Shown: positions 10,440 through 21,395, counted from the stretch's first letter. The stretch: DNA of 64,000 nt from Urophycis tenuis (GCA_036785325.1 JAXIVH010000073.1:655001-719000); one strand, 5' to 3'. The notes: generated by a model from the sequence alone, not told the origin. Made by a program: numbers and translations.

Positions 10440-11167
10440 TAGGGCTGGGCGATTAATTAAATTTTGATTTTGATTACGATTTTGGCTTCCCTCGATCATT
10501 AAAACAAGATAAAATGATCATTCTGCAACCCGCCATGTATTGTGTGGTAAATGGAGCGAACCCTTCTTTCTCCACCTGCGCACTCCGCTGCGCCCCGACC
10601 CCACCTGAAAACTTACAAAACATTTAGAAGAAGACGGTGAAGATGGCAGAAAGGCAGCTTTTGGTCGAGAAGAAAGGTAAAACGAATTCTGTGGTGTGGA
10701 AACACTTCGGTTTTGAGGAGTCTGACTCTGAACAAAAGACGATATTGTGCAACATATGTCACGCGACCGTGTCTGCACCTCAAGCGAATACGACCAATCT
10801 ATTTAACCACTTAAAGTCCGCACACAGAGTTATTAATACATGACCAAGCAATGAAGGAAAAAATTTAAAGCTCCTCCACTCCTGCCACCGCAACACAGTC
10901 CTCAATTAAGGAGACGCTATACAATGCCACCCCATATCCACCCAGCTCCCGCAGGCATAAAGAAATAACAGATGCAATCGCATACATGATTGCCAAAGAC
11001 ATGTGCCCTATTAGGACCGTTAGCGACGCGGGGTTCAATAAACTGATAAACACATTGGATAAGCGGTATGTTTTTTTTTTTGTTTTTTTTAATCAATGAA
11101 TAATCGCAATTACAATATCAATCAAAATAATTGTGATGATCATTTTTGACATAATCAAGCAGCCCTA
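10440..11167 (+). mobile_element. Internally deleted hAT (728 bp) inside hAT-D
   Basis: Termini are TAGGGCTGGGCGATTAAT at 10440 and the inverse TAGGGCTGCTTGATTATG at 11167. It is flanked by the 8-bp direct repeat CCACCACC at 10432-10439 and 11168-11175, the hAT duplication length. It keeps a BED-finger exon (10637-10843) and a little downstream coding, but no catalytic core. The target is itself a CCA repeat, so the exact duplication could be shifted. Confidence 0.75.
10637..10843 (+). pseudogene. BED-finger exon in the deleted hAT
   Basis: MAERQLLVEKKGKTNSVVWK, then CNICHATVSAPQ and NLFNHLKSAH, form a complete BED zinc finger. The frame stops at 10843. Downstream, past another indel, the text AIAYMIAKDMCPIRTV is readable to about 11060, the same block as IAKDMVPIS of hAT-D, showing that the two families are related. 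The element then goes straight to its 3' terminus, so it needed a transposase in trans. Confidence 0.65.
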
Positions 11168-11175
11168 CCACCACC

Positions 11176-11290
11176 ACTACCACTGTCACAACAAGGGAGG
11201 CTATTGAAAATTAGCTCTCCAGGTACCTTAAGGCAGCCTGCCTTGATAGTGATGCCGACCCTCTCCAGTGGTGGAAAGACCATGAGGTGG
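11176..11290 (+). pseudogene. hAT-D dimerisation-domain fragment
   Basis: After the MITE, the plus strand reads CLDSDADPLQWWKDHE, the start of the hAT C-terminal dimerisation domain ('DPLxWW' block). It ends abruptly at about 11290, where minus-strand LINE coding starts. This short piece shows that hAT-D once continued to its C terminus. Confidence 0.6.
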
Positions 11291-11565
11291 CCTTTCACTA
11301 GGTGCACTAAACTGTTGAATGCATCATCAGTGCCTCTCTGGTGTGTGTATGCGAACTGGAAGGAATCTAGCTGTGGGCCTACATCCAGCCGTAGTTTGCT
11401 CACCATGGGCTTCTTCCTACACTTCATTACAACAGAGGTTAGAGCAATAGGTCTAAAATCATTATTCTCATGTGGACAGGGTTTCTTTGGGACAGGTGTG
11501 ATGATTGCCTTTTTCCATGTGTTGGTACAGTGTGAAAATCTAGGGATCTCTGGAAAATGAGCCAC
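11291..11565 (-). pseudogene. LINE RT N-terminal fragment (Rex1/CR1-like)
   Basis: Residues KKAIITPVPKKPCP and FRPIALTSVVMKC are the early RT region of CR1/Rex1-group LINEs. LDSFQFAYTHQRGTDDAFNS is the block just upstream of catalytic motif A. Motif A, B and C themselves are absent because the fragment ends at about 11291 against hAT-D. Confidence 0.6.
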
Positions 11566-11597
11566 CAGGCAGGTGTCAATTTATCTGCACATGTTTT

Positions 11598-12438
11598 TCA
11601 TAGAAAAGCAGAGATACCATCTGGACCTGTGGCCTTGTTGACAGATTTAGGGTTAATCTCTATCTTGTCAACATCATCAGTAGCAATACCATCAAGCACC
11701 ATGTCACATTCAGCTGAGAAGTCATAATTGTCAAACCGCTTGTAAAAGCCATTCAGCTCATTTGCTTGGGCCAGTTTATCTACAAAATGTAAGGATTTCT
11801 TCGTGGGTTTCATGTTGGTGGCTATTTTCATTGTGTCCCCTAGTTTTTTAGAGTTCATAGCCTGGAGGTTATCCTCTATTGCCTCCCTATGGTGTTCCCT
11901 AGCTTCTTTCAGCCTCTGGTTCATCTCTTCCTCCTCCTGATGTGATCCCTTTTTGGGATTACAGTGTCAACACAGAATTTGATGTAATCTGTTGTAATTT
12001 CTGCGGCTTTGTCCAGGTTCGGCTCTCCAGAGAAGGTATCCCAGTCTGTGCATAGAAAGTAACCTTTCAGTGTTGCTATGCTGTTGTCTGTCCATGCATT
12101 GATAGATTTAACCAGGGGTTTAGTGCTCTTTAAGGCTGTCTTGTATTTCAGGCTCAGGTGAACGGTGTTATGGTCAGAGTTGGACGGGGGTGGTTTAGCT
12201 ATGGCTGTGTATTTTTTACATTAGAAGAGCACTTGTCTAACGTCTGATTCTTCCTGGTATCACATTTGATATACTGTTCAAAACCTGGCAATGCAGTGTT
12301 TAAGTTGCAATGATTAATATCTCCCATGATGAAAATTGGGGCGTTTGGGGTGCCCTGTATTTGTTCATTCCCTGTCAAAGGGACATATATAGGAAATCCT
12401 TCCTGCCACATGCCATTACACTGTACAATATCAGCCAA
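11598..12438 (-). pseudogene. LINE endonuclease C-terminus and linker, broken
   Basis: 12199-12438 contains FIMGDINHCNL, the GDxN block of AP-endonuclease, with the last part reading QTLDKC. After frame changes the SDHNTVHLSL block (SDH motif of APE) is readable near 12175. 11598-11924 reads NQRLKEAREHHREAIED and INPKSVNKATGPDGIS, the linker just before RT. Several frameshifts separate these parts. Confidence 0.55.
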
Positions 12439-12844
12439 TAACTTTATAACAACAGGTTATAACAACAGTCTCCAAGCACCTTATATACAGTTGTGTGAAA
12501 AAGTGTTTGCCCCCTTCCTGATTTCTTATTTTTTTGCATGTTTGTCACACTTAAATGTTTCAGATCATTAAACAAATTTAAATATTAGACAAATATAACA
12601 CAAGTAAACACAAAATGCAGAAGGTTAAATGAAGGTTTTTATTATTAAGGAGGAAAAAAAATCCAAACCTACATGGCCCTGTGTGAAAAAGTGATTGCCC
12701 CCCCCCCGTTAAAACATAAATTAACTGAGTTCAATTTCTCTAGCCACACCTAGGCCTGATTACTGTTCTCAATCAAGAAATCACTTAAATAGGACCTGCC
12801 TGACAAAGTGAAGTAGACCAAATGATCCTCTAAAGCTAGACATC

Positions 12845-13393
12845 ATGCTGCGATCCAAAGAAATTCAGGAACAAATGAGAAACAAAGTAATTGAGATCTA
12901 TCAGTCTGGAAAAGGTTACAAAGCCATTTCTAAAGCTTTGGGACTCCAGCGAACCACAGTGAGAGGCATTATCCACAAATGGCGAAAACATGGAACAGTG
13001 GTGAACCTTCCCAGGAGTGGCCGGCCAACCAAAATTACCCCAAGAGCGCAGCGACGACTCATCCAAGAGGTCACAAAAGACCCCCGAACAACATCCAAAG
13101 AACTGCAGGCCTCACTTGCCTCAATTAAGGTCAGTGTTCATGACTCCACCATAAGAAAGAGACTGGGCAAAAATGGCCTGCATGGCAGAGTTCCAAGACG
13201 AAAACCACTGCTGAGCAAAAAGAACATAAAGGCTCGTCTCAGTTTTGCCAGAAAACATCTTGATGATCTCCAAGACTTTTGGGAAAATACTCTGTGGACT
13301 GACGAGACAAAAGTGAACTTTTTGGAAGGTGTATGTCCCATTACATCTGGCTTAAAAGTAACACGGCATTTCAGAAAAGGAACATCATACTAG
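12845..13393 (+). pseudogene. Tc1-B transposase, N-terminal half
   Basis: MLRSKEIQEQMRNKVIEIYQ starts a Tc1 transposase. The first HTH contains KGYKAISKALGLQRTTVRGI, the GRPR-type hook is RSGRPTKIT, and the second HTH includes DSTIRKRLGKNGLHGRVP. LWTDETKVN carries the first catalytic Asp. A frameshift near 13315 moves the correct reading to ELFGRC.../NTAFQKRNII. A hAT element interrupts at 13391. Confidence 0.85.
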
Positions 13394-13554
13394 GGCTGTC
13401 ACTTTTTATTCGATATTCGAATATGCATTCGAACATGACGTGAAATATCCGTAATCGAACTATAAATAAACTAATCGGTTTTTAAAGGCCAATTAGCGTA
13501 GTTTTCAACTCGGCCACACGCAACACTAATGGTATCCAGGAGCTTCAAAATTAC

Positions 13555-13782
13555 ATGACTGAATCTCCTCTCCCCGCAGACAGCAACACGCTGCATTGGT
13601 GGAGAGACACAGGCTGCAACAAATACCCACTTCTCTTACTATTGACGCGCAAATACCTGTTTGTGCCCGGCACGTCCGTTCGCTCCGAACGTGTGTTCTC
13701 AACCGCGGGGAACATCGTTAACAAAAAGAGGGCTGCACTTGATCCAGATCAAGTCGATAGATTAGTGTTTTTAGCAATATAA
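13555..13782 (+). pseudogene. hAT transposase C-terminal dimerisation domain
   Basis: Reads HWWRDTGCNKYPLLLLLTRK, then VPGTSVRSERVFSTAGNIVN and KKRAALDPDQVDRLVFLA. This is the textbook hAT dimerisation block (SERVFSxAG...KR..L.P..V..L.FL). No BED finger or catalytic Asp remains in this element. Confidence 0.8.
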
Positions 13783-14076
13783 AAAAATGAATTTGGATAG
13801 GCTAGGCCTTACTCCTTCTGCTGTCTAAGTTGTCACGTGTGTTTGTGGCGTGCTGTTTGTGTTTGTGCGGTGCTGTGCTGTTCCGTTCCGATCAGTTTTT
13901 TCCATGTTGCCTAATTTTGTTATAGGCTATGTATAAATAGTGGCACTTCACATATATTTTCTTTTTCAGACAGGCTAAGTAGGCTACTGTTTATGTTTAT
14001 AACCTGTGACTGTCAGACTCTTAATACAGTTGTGATCATAATCTTCTGCCTTACGTTTTTTTTTTTTTTTTTGCAG

Positions 14077-14106
14077 GGGGGGGGGGGGGGGGGCGGGGGG
14101 CGGGGG
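14077..14106 (+). repeat. T-tract and G-tract low-complexity run
   Basis: A run of about 18 T (14056-14072) is followed by a nearly pure G run with two C interruptions (14077-14106), located in the 3' UTR of the hAT derivative. It is likely length-variable and could form a G-quadruplex. Confidence 0.8.
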
Positions 14107-14188
14107 TAGATATTTGAATATATTCGAATACATTGCTTGATATTCGATATCCGTTTGAATTTGATTTTCCTCAAAAGTGACAGCCCTA

Positions 14189-14606
14189 CATCATACCAAC
14201 AGTAAAATATGGTGGTGGTAGTGTGATGGTCTGGGGCTGTTTTGCTGCTTCAGGACCTGGAAGACTTGCTATGGTAAATGGAACCATGAATTCTGCTGTC
14301 TACCAAAAAATCCTGAAGGAGAATGTCCGGCCATCTGTTCGTGACCTCAAGCTGAAGCGCACTTGGGTTCTGCAGCAGGACAATGATCCAAAACACACCA
14401 GCAAGTCCACCTCTGAATGGCTAAAGAAAAACAAAATGAAGACTTCGGAGTGGCCTAGACAAAGTCCCGACCTGAATCCGATTGAGATGCTGTGGCATGC
14501 TCGAAAACCCTCCAATGTGGCTGAATTACAACAATTCTGCAAAGATGAGTGGGCCAAAATTCCTCCACAGCGCTGTAAAAGACTGCCAGTTATCGCAAAC
14601 ACTTGA
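14189..14606 (+). pseudogene. Tc1-B transposase, catalytic C-terminal half
   Basis: Picks up after the hAT insertion as IIPTVKYGGGSVMVWGCFAA. LQQDNDPKHTSKS holds the second catalytic Asp and SPDLNPIEMLW the Glu of the DD34E triad. After LWHARKP a deletion or frameshift removes normal spacing, yet WAKIPPQRCKRL is still recognisable. Together with 12845-13390 it makes one dead Tc1 transposase. Confidence 0.85.
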
Positions 14607-14865
14607 TTGCTGTTGTTGCTGCGAAGGGTGGCCCAACCAGTTATTAGGTTTAGGGGGGAATCATTTTTTCACACACGGCCATGTAGGTTTGGATTTTTTC
14701 CCCCCTTAATAATAAAAACCTTCATTTAAAAACTGCATTTTGTGTTTACTTGTGTTATCTTTGTCTAATATTTAAATTTGTTTGATGATCTGAAACATTT
14801 AAGTGTGACAAACATGCAAACAAATAAGAAATCGGGAAGGGGGCAAACACTTTTTCACACAACTG

Positions 14866-16330
14866 TATATATATTTCTTTTAATATTCTTTATCTTGCAC
14901 TACAATTATTTTTATTCTTATTTTTATTTATACATTTATATATTTTTTATACTTTTTTTTTTACATTGCATTTTATTCTTTAATTCTTTGTATTGTAATG
15001 CTGCTGCTATGCCGGACCCACCTCAACCAATATCAACCTGTTCTTGTATTTAACGTTTTTGGTTAAACAAAATAAATAGTCTAATGTAACGATATTAATA
15101 ATACAAATAAAATAAATAAAATACTATAATTAGATATAAATAACTACTCAAGGTACAACAAGGCAACTAACTAAAATAAATGGAACAGCATTAGCCTATT
15201 TTGTGCAAAGCTTGCATGTCCTATCAATGAGTGTGTGCACCGTGCATGTATCAGTGATGCGCTGGATGATCATTAAACGGTTGCGAGTCACCAAAAAATA
15301 CTTTAATGATATTCGGGTCGGGTCGGTTAAAATATAGATGCCAAATACACTTTTGTAATGTAGAGAGTAGCCTATATCATATAAAAGACAAAGCCATCAT
15401 TGGCTGAATGACTTTCGCAAAGATGCAGCACGAGCTTTCCAGGTGCCAACTTAGAGACAACTTTTACGTTTCTTTTTTTTTTTTTTAGACCAAGTGGGCT
15501 TACTGTCTGTCTGATTTAGGTCACTGTTTAATTTTGAATATGTAGCCTGTTAAGCCTAGGCTATTCGTTGACCTGGTGAACAAAGGTTTAAATGTGCAAT
15601 GCATGTTTTATATGCATTTGACTCAGGGACGTCAGTTTTACGTAAGCCAATTAGGCTATGATTAAGCTAATCAAGATACCTATTAGAATAAGTGGGTCGG
15701 AAGCAGGTCGGGTACATTATTTTAATATTAGTACTTGTGGTCCGAGTTGCAGTTGGGTTGGTTGAAAACGTCGGGCGAGTGCGGGTCTTTTATAAGCGTA
15801 ACCCCACTGGCAAGTGCGCGTCTCTCTCTCTCGCGCGCGCTCTCTCTTGCTCCCTCTGGGCGTGTGTGTGAACGAGAATGACAGTGAGAAAGAGTGCTAC
15901 GCGGAGATGAATGAACGGAACGATATTTATATTTCCAAATTGCGTTGGAAAAAAAAAAACGGAATCAATTCGTGGCGCTCGATGTTCAATCTGTGGCGCC
16001 GTGCCACACATTGGTCTATGTATGGGAAAACTGCAAAGCCCATGCCATAGTCCTTTGTTTTGATCATACAAATTGAACATAGGGCATACCGATCATTTAT
16101 AAAACCAACCAAACAACAAGCAAACAGCAGCACAGGTGTGTATCCGTGTTACCCTCAAAGCAGCGCCACCACACCACGATGTGATTCATTATTTGGCAGA
16201 GCTAAGCAGGGGCGAGCTAAGCCAAGCGTTGTAGGCTATTCCAGTCTCTGACTAATATGGTCGAGCCTAAGAGGCACATACAATGGTGGAAGAGACCAAT
16301 CGGATGGAAGAGACGGATGGAAGAGACAGA
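14866..16330. other. AT-rich unclassified DNA
   Basis: Mostly T-rich or A-rich low-complexity sequence to 15170. Around 15310 and 15690-15790 there are 'gggtcgg' motifs like those in some hAT sub-terminal regions. 15818-15866 is a CT-rich/CGCG stretch. No coding region is supported. Confidence 0.4.
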
Positions 16331-16344
16331 TCTCTTCCGTCCGC

Positions 16345-17364
16345 TGCGCTGGTCACACTCTGCAGCTAATTGTGAACCATGCTATGAAGAAGAATACCCA
16401 GATTCAAAAGGCCATTGGTGCTGGAAGATCCCTGGTGGAGCACTTTCACAAGAGTGAGGTTGCCAGCAATGGCCTGAAGGTAAAGCAAAAACAACTGGGA
16501 CAACCAGAAAACAGCCTCATTTAAGATGCAAGTGTGAGGTGGAACAGCACCTATTATATGATCAGAAGTCTTCTGGAGCAAAGATGGCCTGTAACGGCAT
16601 GTCTCTCTGACTCAGGGGTCACAAATAGATCAAAGCATTACCTTGACCTCAAGGAAGAACAATAGAGCCTTCTGGAAGAGCTTGAGAGAGCTCTAAAACC
16701 CTTTGAATGTGCTACAGTGTACAGTGGGGAGTTATATGTGTCACTCTCTAGCTTACCCCCACCAGTAAAGGGCTTCTAAAAAGTGCACAGACCACTTCTT
16801 CATTTGAGAATCCCCACATACTGGCATTTCAGAAAACTGCAGAAAATGAAATAACTGAAAGGCGGCAAAATGAGATTGAATTCAATGAAGACACCCCAAA
16901 TACCAGCCTAATTGCTTCTGCTCTCGATCCCACATTCCGCAGGCTGAAATTCTTATCTGCAGATGACATCCTGAGAATCCAGGGGAAGATCCAACATCTT
17001 GCACTTGAAGAAAAGGCCCGTGTCAATGTTACAGACATTGATGTGGTCAGACTCTGATGAATCGTTCCACCAAATAGACAGTGAGAATGATGAAACTGAT
17101 GACATGCATCCGGTGCGAGAAGAATTTTTCAGATCTATTGGGGAACAGCCTTCACCCAAAACCACATATCATTTGCAGTGGTTGAAGTCCAGGATTCCTT
17201 GCCTGGCATCTCCGGCAAAGTCTTTTTTATGTGTACCGGCCACATCTACACCTTCTGAGCGCCTGTTTTCCTCAGCTGGACACATAGTTTCAAAGAAAAG
17301 AGCCAGCTTAAGTCCAGACCACGTGGACATGTTGACATTTTTGCACTACAACACAACATTTTGA
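16345..17364 (+). pseudogene. hAT-E transposase (ZBED4-like), heavily decayed
   Basis: From 16345 the text is CAGHTLQLIVNHAMKKN, the 'CxxHxLxL' hAT block, then VEHFHKSEVASNGLK and RWNSTYYMIRSLLEQRW, the conserved 'RWNS' block. In-frame stops occur near 16660 and 16778, with a frameshift before 16999. The last piece (16999-17364) has the dimerisation domain PATSTPSERLFSSAGHIVSK with LSPDHVDMLTFLHYN. It would be a nuclear transposase but is inactive. Confidence 0.75.
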
Positions 17365-18160
17365 TTTGAATTAATTGACCACAGTTGGGCACTATACTCT
17401 CTTGCACTCTACATACTTGCACTTGGTTATCAGTTATAGAACTTTGAATTTCAGTTAGAGGTGCATTGCTAAATAAACCCATTTATTCTGTCACTGTGAT
17501 AGAGTAACCCTTTTATTTCTTCATTCTGTCATTTTGGTAGAGTTGCAAGTTTAAGACAGTTATTCTAAAACGGTCAGACAAGACTTATTTCATGGATGTC
17601 AGCACCTTCCAAACATGTTGGAACTTTGGACAGTGACTTTACTTTCTTTTTTATTTCTTTTTGCCATCTTGCCTGTAATGGACTGTAATGTGTTCAGTTA
17701 AGCCTAAAACCTTCTGTTACTCATGACATGGAGCAGCTTTGAACTGGGTTCTTGAAAACAGACATTGACCTTGAAAAACTTGTGAATGTATGTTTTGAAA
17801 CATTCTGAATTCTTTTTTATATTTGCACTGTTAAGAAAATAATTTGCACTGGAAATTATGTTTAGTTTTATATTGACATAGTAACTTTGTGGAAACATTT
17901 TTTTTGGAATGTGGAAAACAAACCTTTGTATTTTTTTATTTGGTTACATTTAAATTATTATTATTTTATTATTTATTTATTTATCTATATTGTTTATATT
18001 TGTATTTTTTATTTGTGTTTTTATTTAACAGGTTAATAACAAGTTATTTGTATTGTTTATGGCTCGGGTGACATTTTATGTTTTGGCCCTTCAGTTGTTC
18101 AAAATAAAATGAACAAAATGGAATAACAAACACTTTTCATTTAGTTATGTCGACTTAACA
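17365..18160 (+). other. 3' UTR of hAT-E
   Basis: AT-rich non-coding DNA between the transposase stop and the 3' terminal repeats. Poly(T)/TTATT runs occur at 17930-18030. Nothing else is recognised. Confidence 0.5.
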
Positions 18161-18214
18161 TAAAATTAGTCGAAAGAATAGTCATTAGAAAATTAGTCGT
18201 TAGGGGCAGCACTA

Positions 18215-18728
18215 CTGGCAACCACCGAACATAGACTCGTCCATCAGATCGACAGATGGTGAAGCGCGATTCGTCACTCCAGAGAATGCGTCTCCACTGC
18301 TCTCGAGTCCAGTGGTGGCATGCTTTACACCACTGCATCCAGCGCTTTGCATTGCACTTGGTGATGTATGGCTTGGATACAGCTGCTCGGCCAAGGAAGC
18401 CCATTTCATGAAGCTCTCTACGCACTGTTCTTGAGCTAATCGGAAGGCCACATGAAGTTTGGAGGTCTGTAGCAATTGACTGCAGAAAGTTGGTGACCTC
18501 TTTGCACTATGGGCCTCAGCATCCGCTGACCCCACTCCATCATTTTACGTGGCCTACCACTACGTGGCTTGAGTTGCCATCATTCCCAATTGCTTCCACT
18601 TTGTTATAATACCACCGATAGTTGACTGGATTATTTAGGAGTGAGGAAATTTCATGGCTGGACTTGTACAGGTGGCCTCCTGTCACAGTACCACGTTGGG
18701 ATTCACTGAGCTCCTGAGTGCGAGCCAT
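18215..18728 (-). pseudogene. Tc1-C transposase, N-terminal two thirds
   Basis: MARTQELSESQRGTVTGGHL at 18728 is the start of a common fish Tc1 transposase. The first HTH is degraded. A piece in another frame reads RRELHEMGFLGRAAVSKPYI and WTREQWRRILWSDESRFTIC, where WSDES holds the first catalytic Asp. Coding ends RVYVRWLP at 18215, where hAT-E begins. At least two frameshifts. Confidence 0.75.
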
Positions 18729-18874
18729 TCTTTCACAAATGTTCGTAGAGACAGTCAGTCAGACAGACAGTCTGCCTTGGTGCTTGATTTTATACACCTG
18801 TGGCCATGGAAGTTATTTGAACACCTGATTTCAATTATTTGGATGGGTGAGTGAATACTTTTGGCAATGTAGTG
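18215..18874 (-). mobile_element. Tc1-like transposon C, 5' portion, minus strand
   Basis: The 5' terminus, read on the minus strand, is CACTACATTGCCAAAAGTAT starting at 18874, next to TA at 18875-18876. The coding region runs leftwards and is cut at 18215 by the end of hAT-E. The catalytic second half and the other inverted repeat are not found left of hAT-E. Confidence 0.75.
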
Positions 18875-19179
18875 TATATATGCACATATACATGCATTTT
18901 CATACATACATATACATACACATATATCGGTGACCGAAGAGCAAAACCTCTGACATCTGAAATTTACACTTTTTTGAGATAACAAAATGTGTTTTCTTGC
19001 AGAATGCTATTTTTTAAGTATACCCAATACAATACACTGTTTTAGACTAAATTACTATAACATGTGTCAACAATAGTGACCCGGAATTAGTGCCCTGCAA
19101 AATGCAAATAGGATAGTTTTCCCCCACTTTTCCTGGATCATTTTGCAGGTAGGATTTGCTCTTCAACATTGACTGGAAA

Positions 19180-20070
19180 TGCATTTGATTGGCCATGATT
19201 TGAAAAGGCACACACCTGTCTATAAAGGTCTCACAGCTGACAATGAATATCAGAGCAAAAACAAAGCCATGAGGTCGAAGGAACTGTCTGCAGAACTCAG
19301 AGACCAGATAGTGTCGAGGCACCAATCTGGGGTAGGCTACAAAAATATCTTCTGCATTTAATGTTCCCAAGAGCACAGTTGCCTCCATAATTCTTAAATG
19401 GAAGAAGTTTGGAAGTTTAGCTGGCCAGGCAAACTGAGCAATCAGGGGAGAAGGGCCTTGGTAAGAGTGACCAAGGTGACCAAGAACACGAGGGTCACTG
19501 ATGATCTTCAGAGATCCTGAGTGGAGATGGGAGAACATCAACCATCACTGCAACTCTCCAGAGATCCGGGCTTTATGGCCTCTCCTCACTTAAAGACACA
19601 AGAAAGCCTGCTTGGAGTTTACAAAAAAACACCTAAAAGACTTTCAGACTATAAAAAACAAGATTCTCTGGGCTGATCGAACTGTTCTCCCTCAATTACA
19701 AGCGTTGTGTGGAGGAAACCGGGAACTGCTCATCAACTGCCCAATACTACCCCCAACTGGGAAGCATGGTGGTGGCAGCATCACGCTGTGGGGGTGTTTT
19801 TCAGCTGCAGGGACTGGGAGACTGGTCAGGGTTGAAGGAAAGCTGGACGGAGCAAAGGACAGGGATAGCCTTAATGAAAACCTGGTCCAGGGCACTCAGA
19901 CCTCAGACTGTGCTCAAGGCTCACCTTCCGACAAGACAATGACCATAAGCACACAGCCAAGAAAACACACAAGTGGCTTAGGGACAGTTCTGTGAATGTC
20001 CTTCAGTGGCCCAACCAGAGCCCTGACTTAAACCCAATCAAACATATCTGGAAAGACCTAAAAATGCTAA
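19180..20070 (+). mobile_element. Tc1-like transposon D, degenerate
   Basis: A Tc1-type 5' UTR ('cacacctgtctataaaggtc') at 19210 followed by a transposase in fragments to about 20070. Clear terminal inverted repeats were not identified on either side. Confidence 0.6.
19269..20070 (+). pseudogene. Tc1-D transposase, degenerate
   Basis: MRSKELSAELRDQIVSRHQS (19269) with GVGYKNI is the first HTH; the frame then breaks. Later pieces: KHLKDFQTIKNKILWADRTV near 19625 (the first catalytic Asp position now reads WADR, so the D is still present), KHGGGSITLWGCFSAAGTGR near 19765, the DNDHKHTAKKT-like block near 19945 in another frame, and NQSPDLNPIK near 20020, where the usual catalytic Glu reads as Lys. 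Multiple lesions; inactive. Confidence 0.7.
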
Positions 20071-20276
20071 GTGAGCGAACAAAATAAAAATCTAAATTTG
20101 GTCTTAATACCCTTTGCTTCCAAACCAACCTCAATTTTTATAAATACACTTGCAAAGTCAGGGATTTTGTAGGATTATAGTAAGGTGTATGACCAACCAA
20201 TTATAACAAGCAGGTGCTAATGATCATCAATTTAACATGTAGCTTGAAGCAATTTAATTAACTGAAACAGAGTGTA

Positions 20277-20864
20277 CACTGTAAAAAAATATTTTAGAGG
20301 GCGGTAAATACAATCCCTGAAAATTGGTTAAAATTTACTTGCGCATATTAATCAGTAAGTGAAATATATAATGGGTAAATTCTACCTACATTATTTAACA
20401 GTAACAACTTCTACCTAAAAAACTATCATAAAATACAACCAAAATATACCCACTCGTCTGTTGCATTATGGGAAATGGGGATGCACCACTTCTGAAAAGT
20501 TGCCGACTTTTGATCATTTGGTTGATTAAACAAGTTGACTTCATCAATATCAACATCAACATCAATAATGTCTGCTGTCTGAAAATAAATTTAAGTAAAT
20601 CTAACCTTCCCTCAATAGGTTAGTATTACTAATTATTAAGTAGATGATAATGATAATGCCTAACAATCTTAAATTAATATTACTCAATTATTTTGAGTAA
20701 ATTGTATTAAAAAACATTAGGCAAACTTTACCTAATGTATTTTAGTATTTCATAGCTGTTGAATGTAGGCAGTCTTTACTGAAAATATTGGGTTTAAATT
20801 TACCCAACCAAAGTGTATGCAAATTGTTACCTTAGATAAATTGCGTACGTTGATTTTTACAGTG
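20277..20864. mobile_element. CACTG-ended MITE (588 bp)
   Basis: Starts CACTGTAAAAAAAT and ends in the inverse TTTTTACAGTG. Interior has repeated 'ttacct/aggtaa' and 'taaatt' motifs and no coding. The flanking trinucleotides are GTA (left) and ATA (right), compatible with a 2-3 bp duplication with one change. The CACTG ends suggest an EnSpm/CACTA-type non-autonomous element. It lies between two sets of Tc1 remnants. Confidence 0.5.
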
Positions 20865-20885
20865 ATAGGAGGCTTAAAAACGTCT

Positions 20886-21395
20886 TCCACAACTGAGGTT
20901 GTGGAAGAAAGTTTCATGTCACAGGTCAAATGCCATGGCAAGACTGAGCACACCCAATTATGCACTAAAACATAGGACATGGTGCAGAAAAATGGCAGCA
21001 CTGGAGGAGTTAAAATTTGAAATATTTGGTTATAGCAGATGGCAGTTTGTTCTCGAAAGGGCTGGGGAGCGGTACAATAATGACTGTCTGCAGGCAACAG
21101 TGAAGCATGGTTTGGGGCTGCATTTCTGCAAATGAAATTGGAGATTTGGTCAGGATTAATGGCGTCCTCCATGCTGAGAAATACAGGCAGATACTTATCC
21201 ATCATGTAATACCATCAGGGAGGGGTGTGAATTGCCCAAAATGTATTCTGCAGCAAGACAACAACCCCCAAAATACAGCCAATGTCATTAAGAACTATCT
21301 TCAGCATAAAGAAGAACAAGAAGTCCTGAAAGCGATGATATGGCCTCCACAGAGCCCTGATTTCAACATCAGTCAGTCTGGGAATCTTACATAAA
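20886..21395 (+). pseudogene. Tc1-like transposase fragment E (catalytic part)
   Basis: VRINGVLHAEKYRQILIHHV, then ILQQDNNPQNTAN (second catalytic Asp block) and MIWPPQSPDFNIS, where the catalytic Glu after NxI is lost. It represents the C-terminal half of a Tc1 transposase of a family different from Tc1-D. No own terminal repeats were found. Confidence 0.6.

Larger units (their letters stand above)
8002..11290 (+). mobile_element. ZBED1-like hAT transposon D, nested and truncated
   Basis: The 5' terminus TAGGGCTGGGCGGTATATCG is at 8002, followed by a 5' UTR and the transposase in pieces: 8288-8650, 9409-9720, 9770-10439 and 11176-11290. The gaps are a LINE fragment (8651-9406) and a hAT MITE (10440-11167). 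The right side is cut at about 11290, where a minus-strand LINE fragment begins. The 3' terminus is not found. The coding pieces line up in order on the same strand, which supports a single original element. Confidence 0.7.
11291..12460 (-). mobile_element. Minus-strand Rex1-like LINE fragment (APE to RT)
   Basis: A LINE piece read right to left with the end of the endonuclease (12199-12438), a linker (11598-11924) and the first third of RT (11291-11565). It stops just before RT motif A, so it is truncated at both ends. 3' truncation is unusual for LINE insertion and suggests later deletion or rearrangement. Confidence 0.6.
13391..14188. mobile_element. hAT derivative (798 bp) inside Tc1-B
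   Basis: Inverted termini TAGGGCTGTCACTTTT (13391) and AAAAGTGACAGCCCTA (14188). The 8-bp direct repeat CATCATAC at 13383-13390 and 14189-14196 is a clean hAT target duplication. Sub-terminal 'attcgaatat' repeats occur at both ends. It keeps only a hAT C-terminal domain (13555-13782), so it is a deletion derivative. Confidence 0.85.
12488..14865 (+). mobile_element. Tc1-like transposon B, long inverted repeats
   Basis: Both ends share the inverted repeat CAGTTGTGTGAAAAAGTGTT, extending roughly 200 bp with internal repeats of the same motif near 12680 and 14660 (IR/DR type). TA dinucleotides flank it at 12486-12487 and 14866-14867. The transposase inside is broken by a hAT derivative at 13391-14188 and by frameshifts. 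Confidence 0.85.
16345..18214 (+). mobile_element. hAT transposon E (ZBED4-like), 3' part
   Basis: Decayed hAT transposase (16345-17364), a long AT-rich 3' UTR, and a 3' terminus GGGGCAGCACTA at 18214. Sub-terminal 'attagtcg' repeats (18165-18200) support the end. The 5' terminus was not located. It abuts a truncated Tc1 at 18215, suggesting insertion into that Tc1. Confidence 0.65.

Noticed and set aside
15660..15860. hAT terminus or CpG promoter
   Set aside because: The 'gggtcgg' motifs and CG-rich run are suggestive only; no inverted partner or coding could be matched.
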